DNA from: JBOHHR01 sp050740975 | GTDB lineage: Bacteria > Pseudomonadota > Gammaproteobacteria > JBOHHR01 | Reading direction: 5' to 3' | Assembly (NCBI GenBank): GCA_050740975.1 | Contig: JBOIEE010000343.1 | Coordinates: 1-13,681, forward strand | DNA length: 13,681 nt | Shown here: positions 1-6,069 of the stretch, one piece after another | How positions within the stretch are numbered: position 1 is the stretch's first letter | Layout of the letters: each line of letters opens with the position of its first letter | Position numbers and translations under genes: made by a program | Notes under the pieces: generated by a model | Databases searched by the model: none | What the model was told of the DNA's origin: nothing | The model's input: only the letters and a program-made list of their open reading frames with translations

Positions 1-214
1 AGGCTATGACATTCACTCGGACATTCCATGCTCCTCGCCCTGCGGGCGCCTTGCAGGCGTGCAATTCGGCTGTCCGTAGCCGAATTGTCGCACCGTGCGA
101 GAGCCGCTCGGCCATAAAGATGTGAGCACGACGATGATTTACACCCATGTGCTGAACCGCGGCGGCAAGGGCGTGCGCAGCCCCCTAGACGTATCGTACG
201 GTACTTCCGGCTAA
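1..214 (+). pseudogene. Integron-type tyrosine recombinase (IntI-like), C-terminal remnant interrupted by a 75-nt insert
   Basis: Reading from base 2, the frame starts with GYDI (2-13), is broken by 75 nt with an in-frame TAG at 77-79, then resumes at 89 as RTVREPLGHKD, VSTTMIYTHVL, NRGGKGVRSPLD and stops with TAA at 212-214. GYDIRTVQELLGH followed by TTMIYTHVL and GVRSPLD is the well-known C-terminal end of integron integrases and close tyrosine recombinases; it carries the catalytic His of the GHKD segment and the nucleophilic Tyr of MIYTH. These enzymes recombine attC and attI sites in integrons. The 5' part of the gene lies left of the window. Because intI is normally transcribed away from its cassettes, any array would also lie to the left. 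The insert keeps the reading frame length but adds a stop, so the copy should be inactive. The family call is sure; whether it is a true IntI rather than a relative is slightly less so. Confidence 0.8.
14..88. repeat. Short palindromic (REP/MITE-like) insert inside the integrase gene
   Basis: This is the 75-nt block that separates the two halves of the integrase reading frame. It contains a CGCCC/GGGCG hairpin (36-40 with 44-48, loop TGC) and a perfect 10-bp stem CAATTCGGCT (62-71) / AGCCGAATTG (78-87) with a 6-nt loop. GACATTC occurs twice at its left edge (8-14 and 20-26), which could mark the insertion junction. The two-hairpin design resembles the element at 2258-2315. It is too short to code for anything and is most likely a non-autonomous dispersed palindromic repeat. 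The exact outer limits are set by where integrase homology stops, so they may be off by a few bases. Confidence 0.6.
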
Positions 215-254
215 CACCGCCCCGCGCGCTTGCGCAGGCGTTGAATGGCTGCAA

Positions 255-488
255 TTGGGCGGCGGGCCCCGACCCATTGTGCCACGTATTCGATCCAGGC
301 TCGGATTCGATCCCGCCGCGGCCTCCCATAGCGAGGCGGGGTTGAATGCCTTAATGGCTACCTATGGCTGGCTGCCAGGCGCATTAATGACGCTTGGCGC
401 CGCGCTGCTTTGGCGATTCCCCATTACCCACGAAAGACAAAAACAGTTGCGCGCCGAGATCGCAGCGCGGCGTGGTGACCGGCTCTAA
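255..488 (+). pseudogene. 3' remnant of a GPH-type (MFS) sugar:cation symporter
   Basis: The open frame has only a TTG as possible first codon and no clear ribosome binding site. From about base 298 it reads LGFDPAAASHSEAGLNAL and continues with YGWLPGALMTLGAALLWRFP and ITHERQKQLRAEI. A final hydrophobic helix, then WxFPIT and a charged RQxxLRAEI tail is the typical end of glycoside-pentoside-hexuronide (GPH) family symporters, which have about 12 helices and 450 residues. Only the last helix and tail remain, so the gene has lost its 5' nine-tenths. The first ~15 codons do not look like the family and probably come from the junction with the integrase remnant. Its stop codon overlaps by 4 nt the stop of the convergent desaturase gene. 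The family is inferred from the short tail pattern only. Confidence 0.5.
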
Positions 489-1228
489 AAGGGATGGAGA
501 GCCTTTATCCGTTGTGCCAAACCCAGCAGTTCCAAGGCGCGGATATAGGCCCAACCGATATCGATCTCCCACCAGCGCTGCGAGAACTTTGCGCGGCCGG
601 GGTGCGCATGGTGGTTGTTGTGCAGCTCTTCGCCGGCCAAGAGTAGGCCCCAAGGAACGATGTTTCGCGCCGAGTCCACGCGCCGATAATTGCGGTATCC
701 CCAGGAATGACCAAGACCGTTCAATACCCCCGCCGCCCAGAAGGGAACCCAGAGCATTTGCACGATCCAAACGATGAGCCCTGGTAACCCGAACAAGCCG
801 ACATCCAACATCAACATGACGAAAATCCCTAAGTGGCTCAGCGGTTCATAGACGTGGCGCTCGATCCAGTCGGCGGGCGTGCCTTTCCCATACTGCTTAA
901 CGGTCTCGGCATCGCTGGCCGCACGCTGGTACAGCAGTGCGCCCAGCCACAACACGCGCCCTAAGCCCAGGACCTGAGGGCTATGCGGATCGCTCACCGT
1001 ATCGGAGGCAACGTGGTGCTTGCGGTGCACCGCTACCCACTCGCGTGTCTTCATGCCCGTGGTAAGCCACAACCACAGCCGCAACAGATGGCTTACCAAA
1101 GGGTCTAGATCTAAGGCCCGGTGCGCTTGATGTCGGTGCAGATAAATGCTGGCGGCGGCGATGGTGGCGTGCGTCATGGCCAGGGTAAGCAGAACAGTGC
1201 TTGTGGCGGTAAGCTCTAGCAGCGGCAT
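485..1228 (-). CDS. Membrane fatty-acid (acyl-CoA type) desaturase
   Basis: A 247-residue integral membrane di-iron desaturase that should introduce a double bond into membrane acyl chains using O2 and an electron donor. The three histidine boxes are all present: HRHQAH (31-36), HRKHH (68-72) and HNNHH (203-207), plus the extra conserved NGLGH (170-174) near the GYRNY segment. Hydrophobic stretches lie at about 7-30, 44-58, 133-168 and 193-199. This box spacing is that of the bacterial delta-9 acyl-CoA desaturase family; the N-terminus before box 1 is short but starts sensibly. The ATG is preceded by a purine-rich AGAGAGAGCAAG. It is the last gene of a three-gene minus-strand set, 20 nt after the small membrane protein. 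It ends in a 4-nt overlap with the convergent transporter remnant, so a longer ancestral C-terminus lost at this junction cannot be excluded. Position of desaturation cannot be told from sequence. Confidence 0.9.
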   Translation of the reverse strand: MPLLELTATSTVLLTLAMTHATIAAASIYLHRHQAHRALDLDPLVSHLLRLWLWLTTGMKTREWVAVHRKHHVASDTVSDPHSPQVLGLGRVLWLGALLYQRAASDAETVKQYGKGTPADWIERHVYEPLSHLGIFVMLMLDVGLFGLPGLIVWIVQMLWVPFWAAGVLNGLGHSWGYRNYRRVDSARNIVPWGLLLAGEELHNNHHAHPGRAKFSQRWWEIDIGWAYIRALELLGLAQRIKALHPF

Positions 1229-1248
1229 GGCTTGCTCTCTCTTATTTC

Positions 1249-1482
1249 TTATTTCCGCGAGCGCCGCTTTTGCTTTAGAGCGCGTGCCTGTGGACTGACA
1301 TTCTGTTTTCGCTCGCTGCGCTTTCGCTGGTAGTCATCGATCCAGAAATACGCGAATACTGAGAAAATTGCCACGGCAAACCCGGCTCCCAAGTGCTTAA
1401 CGCCCGCGGCAGCGACCAATGTGCGCAACACCATGAACGATAGCAGGGCGCCCACTGCGGCTATCATGTTAAAACGCGTCAT
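1249..1482 (-). CDS. Small two-helix membrane protein with basic tail, unknown function
   Basis: A 77-residue protein if the ATG at 1482 is used (MTRFNMIAAV...). The frame is open 30 codons further upstream, but that part is Arg-rich and overlaps the preceding gene, so the shorter form is preferred. Two hydrophobic segments (about residues 6-28 and 32-48) are followed by a very basic tail rich in Lys and Arg (about 52-77), which should stay in the cytoplasm. I recognise no family. It sits 28 nt after the membrane-anchored 206-residue protein and 20 nt before the desaturase, so it is likely co-transcribed with both. A role in membrane lipid adjustment is suggested only by this position. No strong ribosome binding site is seen, which fits translational coupling or a slightly different start. 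Confidence 0.65.
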   Translation of the reverse strand: MTRFNMIAAVGALLSFMVLRTLVAAAGVKHLGAGFAVAIFSVFAYFWIDDYQRKRSERKQNVSPQARALKQKRRSRK

Positions 1483-1510
1483 GGGCAAAAACCGCGCCGG
1501 TGGGCGTCGT

Positions 1511-2131
1511 TTAGTAGAAGACCTTAGGCCGGTACGAGATCTCCCTAACCCTCGCCTGCACCTCGGCCGCACCCGTCACCGGTTTGCCCTGCGCGGATTC
1601 CGCGCTTGCGCTGACTTCAGCATACACCCTGAACTTTTGACCGGGCTTCAAGCTCAGAACGAATTTGCGATCGATGGGGATGTATCCCTCTTCGGGTTTT
1701 GAGGTCGAGCCCACTTTTTCCTGGTTCAGGTCCAGTATGCGCGGGGAACCCGGTTCCGGAACCACGGTGAGAAACGCCTTAAGCGCGCCCTCGCCTTGGT
1801 CGAGTTGGGTGCGGCTGCGGTAATCGAGCTTGACGAGAATGGTTCCTAGAGTCGGCTTTTTTTCCTTACACTCAAGTTCATGTCCCAGGCGCGCCACAGC
1901 GTGCGCCTTTCCCGAACCGTTAAGGGATACCTCGGCTTTGATCTCGCCGCTGTCCTTGTCTTCGTGGTGGGCCGCTTGGGCGTCCGCGCAGCTGGCCTCG
2001 GAATCACCCTCGATAAACCCAAAATATTTGGGCTCTACCGCCTGCGTCTTGGTGTCCATATACATAACGAACGCCAAGCCGCCGATCATGGCGAAAAAAA
2101 GGACTATCATCACGGCCAATATCGTCGGCAT
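1511..2131 (-). CDS. Membrane-anchored periplasmic protein, unknown function
   Basis: A 206-residue protein with one N-terminal membrane helix (about residues 4-25, no clear signal peptidase site) and a soluble, mostly polar remainder that should face the periplasm. The soluble part has two cysteines (Cys48 and Cys88), an acidic and His-containing stretch (AAHHEDKD, about 53-60), and then beta-rich segments such as TLGTILVKLDY and KFVLSLKPGQKFRVYAEV. I recognise no named domain. The ATG has an excellent ribosome binding site, AGGAGG, about 7 nt upstream, which fixes the start. It is the first gene of the minus-strand set leading to the small membrane protein and the desaturase. Its own promoter should be in the 300-nt gap to its right, but I could not pick out a clear one. 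Confidence 0.75.
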   Translation of the reverse strand: MPTILAVMIVLFFAMIGGLAFVMYMDTKTQAVEPKYFGFIEGDSEASCADAQAAHHEDKDSGEIKAEVSLNGSGKAHAVARLGHELECKEKKPTLGTILVKLDYRSRTQLDQGEGALKAFLTVVPEPGSPRILDLNQEKVGSTSKPEEGYIPIDRKFVLSLKPGQKFRVYAEVSASAESAQGKPVTGAAEVQARVREISYRPKVFY

Positions 2132-2431
2132 AACCAGCCCTCCTGTTTTTGCTTTTTCTGTTAGGGAACCTTTGCAAAAGTTACTGCGCGGCCCACCTGC
2201 TTTGTCGCGTGCTCGCTCGTCGCTCGCCTATCCAGCTGATATGTACTCCGGGCATCCGGCCCTGCGCCCTTCGGGCCAGCCTGTCGGCTGTTCCAATTCG
2301 CTCCCGGCGAATTGGTCTCGCGACTCGCTCCGCGGCTTCGCGCATCTGGGCCTGCTCCTGACACTCTTGCACAGGTTCCTGGGGTTCGAAAGCCCCGCTT
2401 GCGAATTCTAAACCCTTCCACTCCCAAAAGC
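2132..2431. other. 300-nt intergenic region with palindromic element, no gene
   Basis: This gap separates two minus-strand genes, so it must hold the end of the HisN transcript and the promoter of the 206-residue protein. I see no convincing gene: the short open frames here are low-complexity and overlap each other. It contains the palindromic element at 2258-2315 and a weak GGGG...CCCC hairpin around 2379-2394 without a T-run. The stretch 2200-2350 is rich in CGCTCG/CGCG words unlike the neighbouring coding DNA. Confidence 0.6.
2258..2315. repeat. Palindromic repeat related to the insert at 14-88
   Basis: Two hairpins in a row: GGCCC (2258-2262) with GGGCC (2273-2277), or alternatively GCCC (2266-2269) with GGGC (2273-2276) around TTC; then a perfect 9-bp stem CCAATTCGC (2293-2301) with GCGAATTGG (2307-2315) and a 5-nt loop. 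The order, a GC-only hairpin followed about 15 nt later by a CAATTCG...CGAATTG hairpin, is the same as in the integrase insert. This fits two diverged members of one REP-like family. No transposase is seen nearby. Confidence 0.55.
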
Positions 2432-3217
2432 TCAAGGGGCGCGGTCGAAAACAGCCTCCAGCGCTTGCGCGTGCAGGAGCCCGTTCGATGTCAGCAAGGA
2501 TCCACCGTATATAGAACGCCGACCGTCCAGAGTTGTCGCTTTGCCGCCCGCTTCCTCCACGATTACTTGCAAGGGGGCGATGTCCCAGGGTTGAAGCTGC
2601 GGGTCCAAGGCGATCTCGCCGCCGCCCTCGGCCACTAACACATGCTGGTAGAAGTCCCCAAAACCCCGCGCCCGGCGGGCACCGCGCATGAACCGCAGGA
2701 CCCCTGGCGGCGGGTGCGGCGCTTCGGCGCTACCGAGCACGTCACTATGGAACACCTGGGCGCTCTCGATGTGCTTTATGGTCGAGACCCTGATCGGATC
2801 GTTGCCACGGAAGGCGCCTGCGCCGCGCGCCGCCTTCCAGCGCGTGCCAAGCGCTGGGGCAGACACGATTCCCGCGACCACCTCGTCGGCTTCCTCGATC
2901 GCCAGCAAGGTGGCAAACACGGGTATGCCACGGGCGAAGTTATGGGTCGCATCTATGGGATCGACGATCAAACGCAAAGGCCCCGAGCGCTGGGAACTGC
3001 CTTGTTCCTCCCCGAGAACATCCAGCTCCGGACATTCCTCACGCGCCAGGGCGCGTGCCATTCGCTCTATGGCTTTATCCGCCTCCGTTACCGGGCTGAG
3101 ATCGGGCTTGCTCTCGACCTTAAGCTCTGGGGAGCGGAAAAATTGCCTGGCTATGCGATCTGCCCGCTCCGCGATGCGTTCCAAGAACGCCAACCAGTGT
3201 ACGGGCGAGCGGGGCAT
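2432..3217 (-). CDS. Inositol-monophosphatase-family phosphatase, HisN-type (probable histidinol-phosphatase)
   Basis: A 261-residue Mg-dependent sugar/histidinol phosphate phosphatase. The family signatures are clear (numbered from the ATG): GEEQG (69-73) with the metal-binding Glu, DPIDATHNF (86-94) with two metal-binding Asp, and PWDIAPL (210-216) with the third Asp. The segments ARGIPVFATL and GFGDFYQHVLVAEG are characteristic of HisN-type histidinol-phosphate phosphatases rather than of inositol or 3'-phosphoadenosine phosphatases. The usual Gly of DPIDGT is Ala here. I chose the ATG at 3217, 4 nt after the stop of the DUF2845 gene (TAA-AGGG-ATG); an upstream TTG at 3235 would add six residues and overlap that gene by 14 nt. 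It is likely co-transcribed with the DUF2845 gene. No other his gene is in the window, so the histidine pathway role is inferred from family only. Confidence 0.82.
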   Translation of the reverse strand: MPRSPVHWLAFLERIAERADRIARQFFRSPELKVESKPDLSPVTEADKAIERMARALAREECPELDVLGEEQGSSQRSGPLRLIVDPIDATHNFARGIPVFATLLAIEEADEVVAGIVSAPALGTRWKAARGAGAFRGNDPIRVSTIKHIESAQVFHSDVLGSAEAPHPPPGVLRFMRGARRARGFGDFYQHVLVAEGGGEIALDPQLQPWDIAPLQVIVEEAGGKATTLDGRRSIYGGSLLTSNGLLHAQALEAVFDRAP

Positions 3218-3221
3218 CCCT

Positions 3222-3509
3222 TTAGTGTCTGGCAATCGTGTCGATAGCGACTAGGCGGGCGCCGGTGAAGGTCAGGATCCGCTGAAAGCTCCCGCTACCC
3301 GGGCGGTAATGCCACTGCTCGACCAGCGCTTCGTTGGCACCGGACACCGTTTCCTGGAACACCGGTGGGCCGCATTTCTCCATCACGTCGAGTTTGGTGT
3401 CGCCTGCTTTGACTAGGTGCGTGCCGCAACGGAAGGTATCGTCAGCCAATACGCCACCCGCCAGCCACCAGAAGATCCCTAGGGATGCGATAGCTAATTT
3501 GTTGTTCAT
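3222..3509 (-). CDS. Small secreted DUF2845-type protein
   Basis: A 95-residue exported protein of unknown function. The ATG at 3509 gives a good signal peptide: MNNK, hydrophobic core to about residue 20, then GVLA before DDTFRCG. The mature part has the DUF2845 pattern: FRCGTHLVKAGDTKLDVMEKCGPP with two cysteines, then a Trp-Tyr region and a terminal LTFTGARLVAIDTI strand. A ribosome binding site GGAGAAAG lies about 6 nt upstream, whereas the frame's longer upstream extension (to 3566) would place the signal peptide inside the protein, so the shorter start is preferred. It lies 90 nt downstream of rtcB on the same strand and just upstream of the HisN-like gene. Its presence beside these genes does not reveal its role. 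Confidence 0.82.
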   Translation of the reverse strand: MNNKLAIASLGIFWWLAGGVLADDTFRCGTHLVKAGDTKLDVMEKCGPPVFQETVSGANEALVEQWHYRPGSGSFQRILTFTGARLVAIDTIARH

Positions 3510-3599
3510 TATAACTTTCTCCGCAAAACTTCCGATTAAAAGTGATCGCTTGTTCTCGAATCGCAAAGCACGTGTTTTTTCTGCCCATGAGCCACGCGC

Positions 3600-4796
3600 T
3601 CAACCTTTGACGCACAACACTTGTTTCAAGGTGTGCACGACCTCCACCAAGTCGGACTGGTTTTCCATTACCCGGTCGATATCTTTGTACGCTTGCGGGA
3701 TCTCATCGAGCACGCCTTTATCCTTGCGGCATTCTACGCCCGCTGTTTGCCGTTCTAGGTCTTCGCGGGTGAATTTTTTCTTCGCCTGCGTCCGACTCAT
3801 GCGCCGCCCGGCCCCGTGGGCGCAGGAACAAAAGGAAATGGGGTCGCCTTTTCCCCTCACGATGTAGGACTTCGCCCCCATGCTGCCGGGGATGATGCCA
3901 AGCTCTCCCTCGCCGGCGCGGATGGCGCCCTTGCGGGTAATGTAAAGCCTCTGTCCCTGGTGGTGCTCGAGCGCCACATAGTTGTGGTGGCAATTGATCG
4001 CTTCTTTTGAAATCTGAAAGCGCGGCAGCAGGGGACGCAAAGCGTCCTCCACCAAGCGCATCATCTCGCGCCGATTGACCAGGGCGTAGTCCTGAGCCCA
4101 GTGCACCGCCTCCACGTAATCATCAAAATACTCTGCACCCTCTTGAAAATAGGCCAGATCTTTATTGGGCAGATGGATCTGCTGGCGCTCAATGTCTTTG
4201 CGCGCGAGCGCGATAAAATACTGGCCGATGGCGTTACCGATCCCCCGGCTGCCGGAATGCAGCATGATCCAGACTCCATTTCCCTCATCCAGACAAAGCT
4301 CGATAAAATGGTTGCCCCCACCCAGGGTGGCGAGCTGCAAGGGCCAGCCTTGCTCAAGGCGCGGTTTGCCCTTGGCGATCTTTGGGTGCTTATCAAGAAT
4401 GATCCGCAGCCGCTGTTGCAGCGGCTTTGTGCTGGAGCGCGGCACCGCTTCCGACTTGTGCATCGCGAATCCGACCGGCACCGCCCGTTCGATTGCCAAC
4501 CGCAAAGGCTTCAGATTATCCGGTAAGTGGTCCGCTTTGAGCGACAGACGCACGGCGTTCATGCCGCAGCCGATGTCCACCCCCACCGCCGCGGGGATGA
4601 TGGCCTCGCGGGTAGGGATGACCGCCCCCACGGTGGCGCCGATCCCCGCATGCACATCCGGCATAGCGGCGATGTGGTCATACACAAAGGGCAGCTCCGC
4701 CATCTCGCAAAGCTGGCGATAAGCCGAGACCTCCACCTCCTCGGTATAGACTTTTACCGGGACCTTACCTTGGGTTATTGTTTGCTTTACTGGCAT
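3600..4796 (-). CDS. rtcB: RNA-splicing ligase RtcB
   Basis: A 398-residue Mn- and GTP-dependent RNA ligase joining 2',3'-cyclic phosphate (or 3'-phosphate) ends to 5'-OH ends in RNA repair. The protein is close to E. coli RtcB along its whole length (about 408 residues there). Visible motifs: DVHAG (47-51), GVDIGCGMN (72-80) with the metal-binding Cys77, GGGNHFIE (159-166), HSGSRGIGNAIG (180-191), CHHNYV (269-274), IIPGSMGAKS (301-310) and HGAGR (327-331), whose His is the guanylylated nucleophile. The ATG at 4796 matches the usual family start; a GTG at 4817 would add seven residues. No strong ribosome binding site precedes either. Neither rtcA, rtcR nor an archease gene is in the window. 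A TATGAT -10-like word lies at 4868-4873 on the minus strand, and a TGGCAC word resembling a sigma-54 -24 half-site at 4904-4909, but its -12 half is not conserved. Confidence 0.97.
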   Translation of the reverse strand: MPVKQTITQGKVPVKVYTEEVEVSAYRQLCEMAELPFVYDHIAAMPDVHAGIGATVGAVIPTREAIIPAAVGVDIGCGMNAVRLSLKADHLPDNLKPLRLAIERAVPVGFAMHKSEAVPRSSTKPLQQRLRIILDKHPKIAKGKPRLEQGWPLQLATLGGGNHFIELCLDEGNGVWIMLHSGSRGIGNAIGQYFIALARKDIERQQIHLPNKDLAYFQEGAEYFDDYVEAVHWAQDYALVNRREMMRLVEDALRPLLPRFQISKEAINCHHNYVALEHHQGQRLYITRKGAIRAGEGELGIIPGSMGAKSYIVRGKGDPISFCSCAHGAGRRMSRTQAKKKFTREDLERQTAGVECRKDKGVLDEIPQAYKDIDRVMENQSDLVEVVHTLKQVLCVKG

Positions 4797-4816
4797 TGCG
4801 GGCTCGCGGCGCAGCA

Positions 4817-4833
4817 CCCCCGGGCTATGGGGG
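4817..4833 (-). other. GC-rich hairpin in the rtcB leader
   Basis: CCCCC (4817-4821) pairs with GGGGG (4829-4833) over a 7-nt loop, about 20 nt upstream of the rtcB ATG. In the mRNA it could hinder ribosome access or the alternative GTG start at 4817. There is no T-run, so it is not a terminator. A chance hairpin is possible. Confidence 0.25.
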
Positions 4834-5034
4834 CGCAGGCGGCGAGGAAAGAAGTCAAAACATCCTTATCATAAACCAAAAATACCCGGAATCCTGAAAA
4901 CTTGTGCCATCCACAGCCGGGTTTCGTTCCTCAACTAAGCCCACGCCCTGCGATCCGGGCATTCGGTAGATCGCGCACGCGGCTCGCGGCGTTGTACCAG
5001 CGTTTCGAGGTGGCGTAGGTAAGCGCGTCCCGCG

Positions 5035-5040
5035 TACAAT
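5035..5040 (+). promoter_or_regulatory. -10 element (TACAAT) for a possibly leaderless Nudix transcript
   Basis: TACAAT differs from TATAAT by one base. Its last base is 6 nt before the GTG start at 5047, so the usual spacing puts the first transcribed base on the GTG itself. The -35 region (about 5012-5017, GGCGTA) is poor. No Shine-Dalgarno sequence precedes the GTG. Confidence 0.4.
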
Positions 5041-5046
5041 CGGCCT

Positions 5047-5481
5047 GTGATCCGCCTATCCATAAACGTGGTTGAGAATCTCGCGCGCGAGATCTTGCTG
5101 CTCAGGCGTAGCCCCCAAGCACACTTGGGCGCGGGTCTGTGGGGCTTCCCCGCCGGGCGCCTCGCGCCCCGAGAAACTCCATCGCAATGCGCGCTGAGAG
5201 AATTAGCCGAAGAAATCGGAGCGGAGCACTGCATCGAGTCGATTTCCGCGCTCGGTCCGATCCGCGATACATTCTACGGAGGTATTTTTGACGTTTACCT
5301 CTTTCACCATAGATGGCTTAAGGGACGCATTGTGTTGAACCACGAACACACACAGTACGCGTGGGTGGGTCGGGAAATCTACAAGCGCTATTCCGTCATG
5401 GACGGTATCGACGAAGATCTCGCGTATTTAAGCGTGTGGCCATGCAAGTTCTTGAACCAGGATAAGCTCCCCCCTCGCTAG
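5047..5481 (+). CDS. Nudix hydrolase
   Basis: A 144-residue Nudix enzyme, which would hydrolyse a nucleoside diphosphate linked to another group (sanitation of oxidised nucleotides, ADP-ribose or similar). The Nudix box matches the consensus GX5EX7REUXEEXGU exactly: Gly37, Glu43, then REL at 51-53 and AEEIGA at 54-59. The N-terminal strand INVVENLAREILLLRRS followed by GLWGFPAGR is normal for the family, and the C-terminal EHTQYAWV strand is also typical. An in-frame stop at 5020-5022 makes the GTG at 5047 the first possible start. No ribosome binding site is present, and a TACAAT box ends 6 nt before the GTG, which suggests a leaderless mRNA. It stands alone, divergent from rtcB. Substrate cannot be predicted. 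Confidence 0.88.
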   Translation: MIRLSINVVENLAREILLLRRSPQAHLGAGLWGFPAGRLAPRETPSQCALRELAEEIGAEHCIESISALGPIRDTFYGGIFDVYLFHHRWLKGRIVLNHEHTQYAWVGREIYKRYSVMDGIDEDLAYLSVWPCKFLNQDKLPPR

Positions 5482-5764
5482 GATTGTTGCGTCACTACGC
5501 GCCCAAGGAAGGCCAGGCCGCGCTCTGTACGTACAAGTTCTGAGGGGAAAATAAAAGCAAAGCCTGACCCTTGAGCCTACCACTTGGACCTCTGCAATCA
5601 CGTTATCACGGACATGAAGAGCGCGAGTAGCACCGCTGCGGCCGCGACATTTTTGTGATCATTGCCGGGTCAATACGGAGGTCCAGCAGGATATCCAGAT
5701 GGTACATCGGATCTGCCAGCGCTTGGTGGGGGAGCGTATCGCGCTCATCCACTCGGGCTAACGC
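5482..5764. other. Gene-free stretch between the Nudix gene and the helicase promoter
   Basis: No start-plus-ribosome-binding-site pair with protein-like sequence is seen on either strand. A 10-bp palindrome TGTACGTACA lies at 5526-5535. One plus-strand frame ending at the TAA at 5760-5762 reads VNTEVQQDIQMVHRICQRL and then VGERIALIHSG, which looks protein-like and could be the tail of a decayed gene, but it has no start and I cannot assign a family. No clear terminator for the Nudix gene was found. Confidence 0.4.
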
Positions 5765-5792
5765 TTGATGGCCGCATAATTCTTGCTATACT
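5765..5792 (+). promoter_or_regulatory. Sigma-70-type promoter upstream of the helicase gene
   Basis: TTGATG (5765-5770) and TATACT (5787-5792) are separated by 16 nt, and a TG one base before the -10 box gives an extended -10 (TGCTATACT). Transcription would start near 5799, leaving a leader of about 270 nt before the TTG start at 6070. It is the best promoter-like sequence in the window, found by eye only. Confidence 0.5.
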
Positions 5793-6069
5793 GTTGACGC
5801 GACTTGGGATTCGAAACCAAGCACGTCTCTGACCCTCCCCCGTGCGTTATTTCGGCAGGTTTTCTGGTTAGCGACGTTTGGATCGCGGAATAGCGTCGCG
5901 GTCCCGCTGAAGAGAACCTGGCGGTAGCCCTGCCACACGGTCACTGCCTTTAATGTCTCGTGAGCGGTCGTCTCTGGCCACCGGGATGGCCGGCGGTGTC
6001 GCTTCGGCTGGACGTGGTTCCTATGTCTCCATTGTGATCCGTCCGTGGCTGGCGGGTGAGGATACTGTA

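Noticed and set aside
209..246. A possible attC-like site: GGCTAAC at 209-215 and GTTGAAT at 240-246 (GTTRRRY core) just after the integrase stop
   Set aside because: Only 38 nt apart, the two ends are not complementary beyond a few bases, and attC/attI sites are expected at the 5' side of intI. A GTTRRRY heptamer is expected by chance.
384..777. Plus- and minus-strand open frames of about 127 codons over the desaturase gene
   Set aside because: They are shadows of the desaturase, whose three histidine boxes lie in the other frame.
2379..2400. GGGGTTCGAAAGCCCC resembling a tRNA T-arm or a terminator
   Set aside because: The stem does not pair as a 5-bp T-arm with a 7-nt loop, no other tRNA arms or CCA are nearby, and there is no T-run.
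2642..3254. Long plus-strand open frames over the phosphatase gene
   Set aside because: High GC at third positions opens antisense frames; the minus strand carries the recognised phosphatase motifs.
4894..4909. A sigma-54 promoter for rtcB
   Set aside because: The -24 half fits, but the invariant GC of the -12 half is absent at the required spacing.
4935..5234. Minus-strand 99-codon frame in the rtcB-Nudix gap
   Set aside because: It overlaps the Nudix box on the other strand, has Arg-rich low-complexity sequence and no ribosome binding site.
5803..5830. GGGATTCGAAACC as a tRNA T-loop
   Set aside because: No cloverleaf can be drawn around it.
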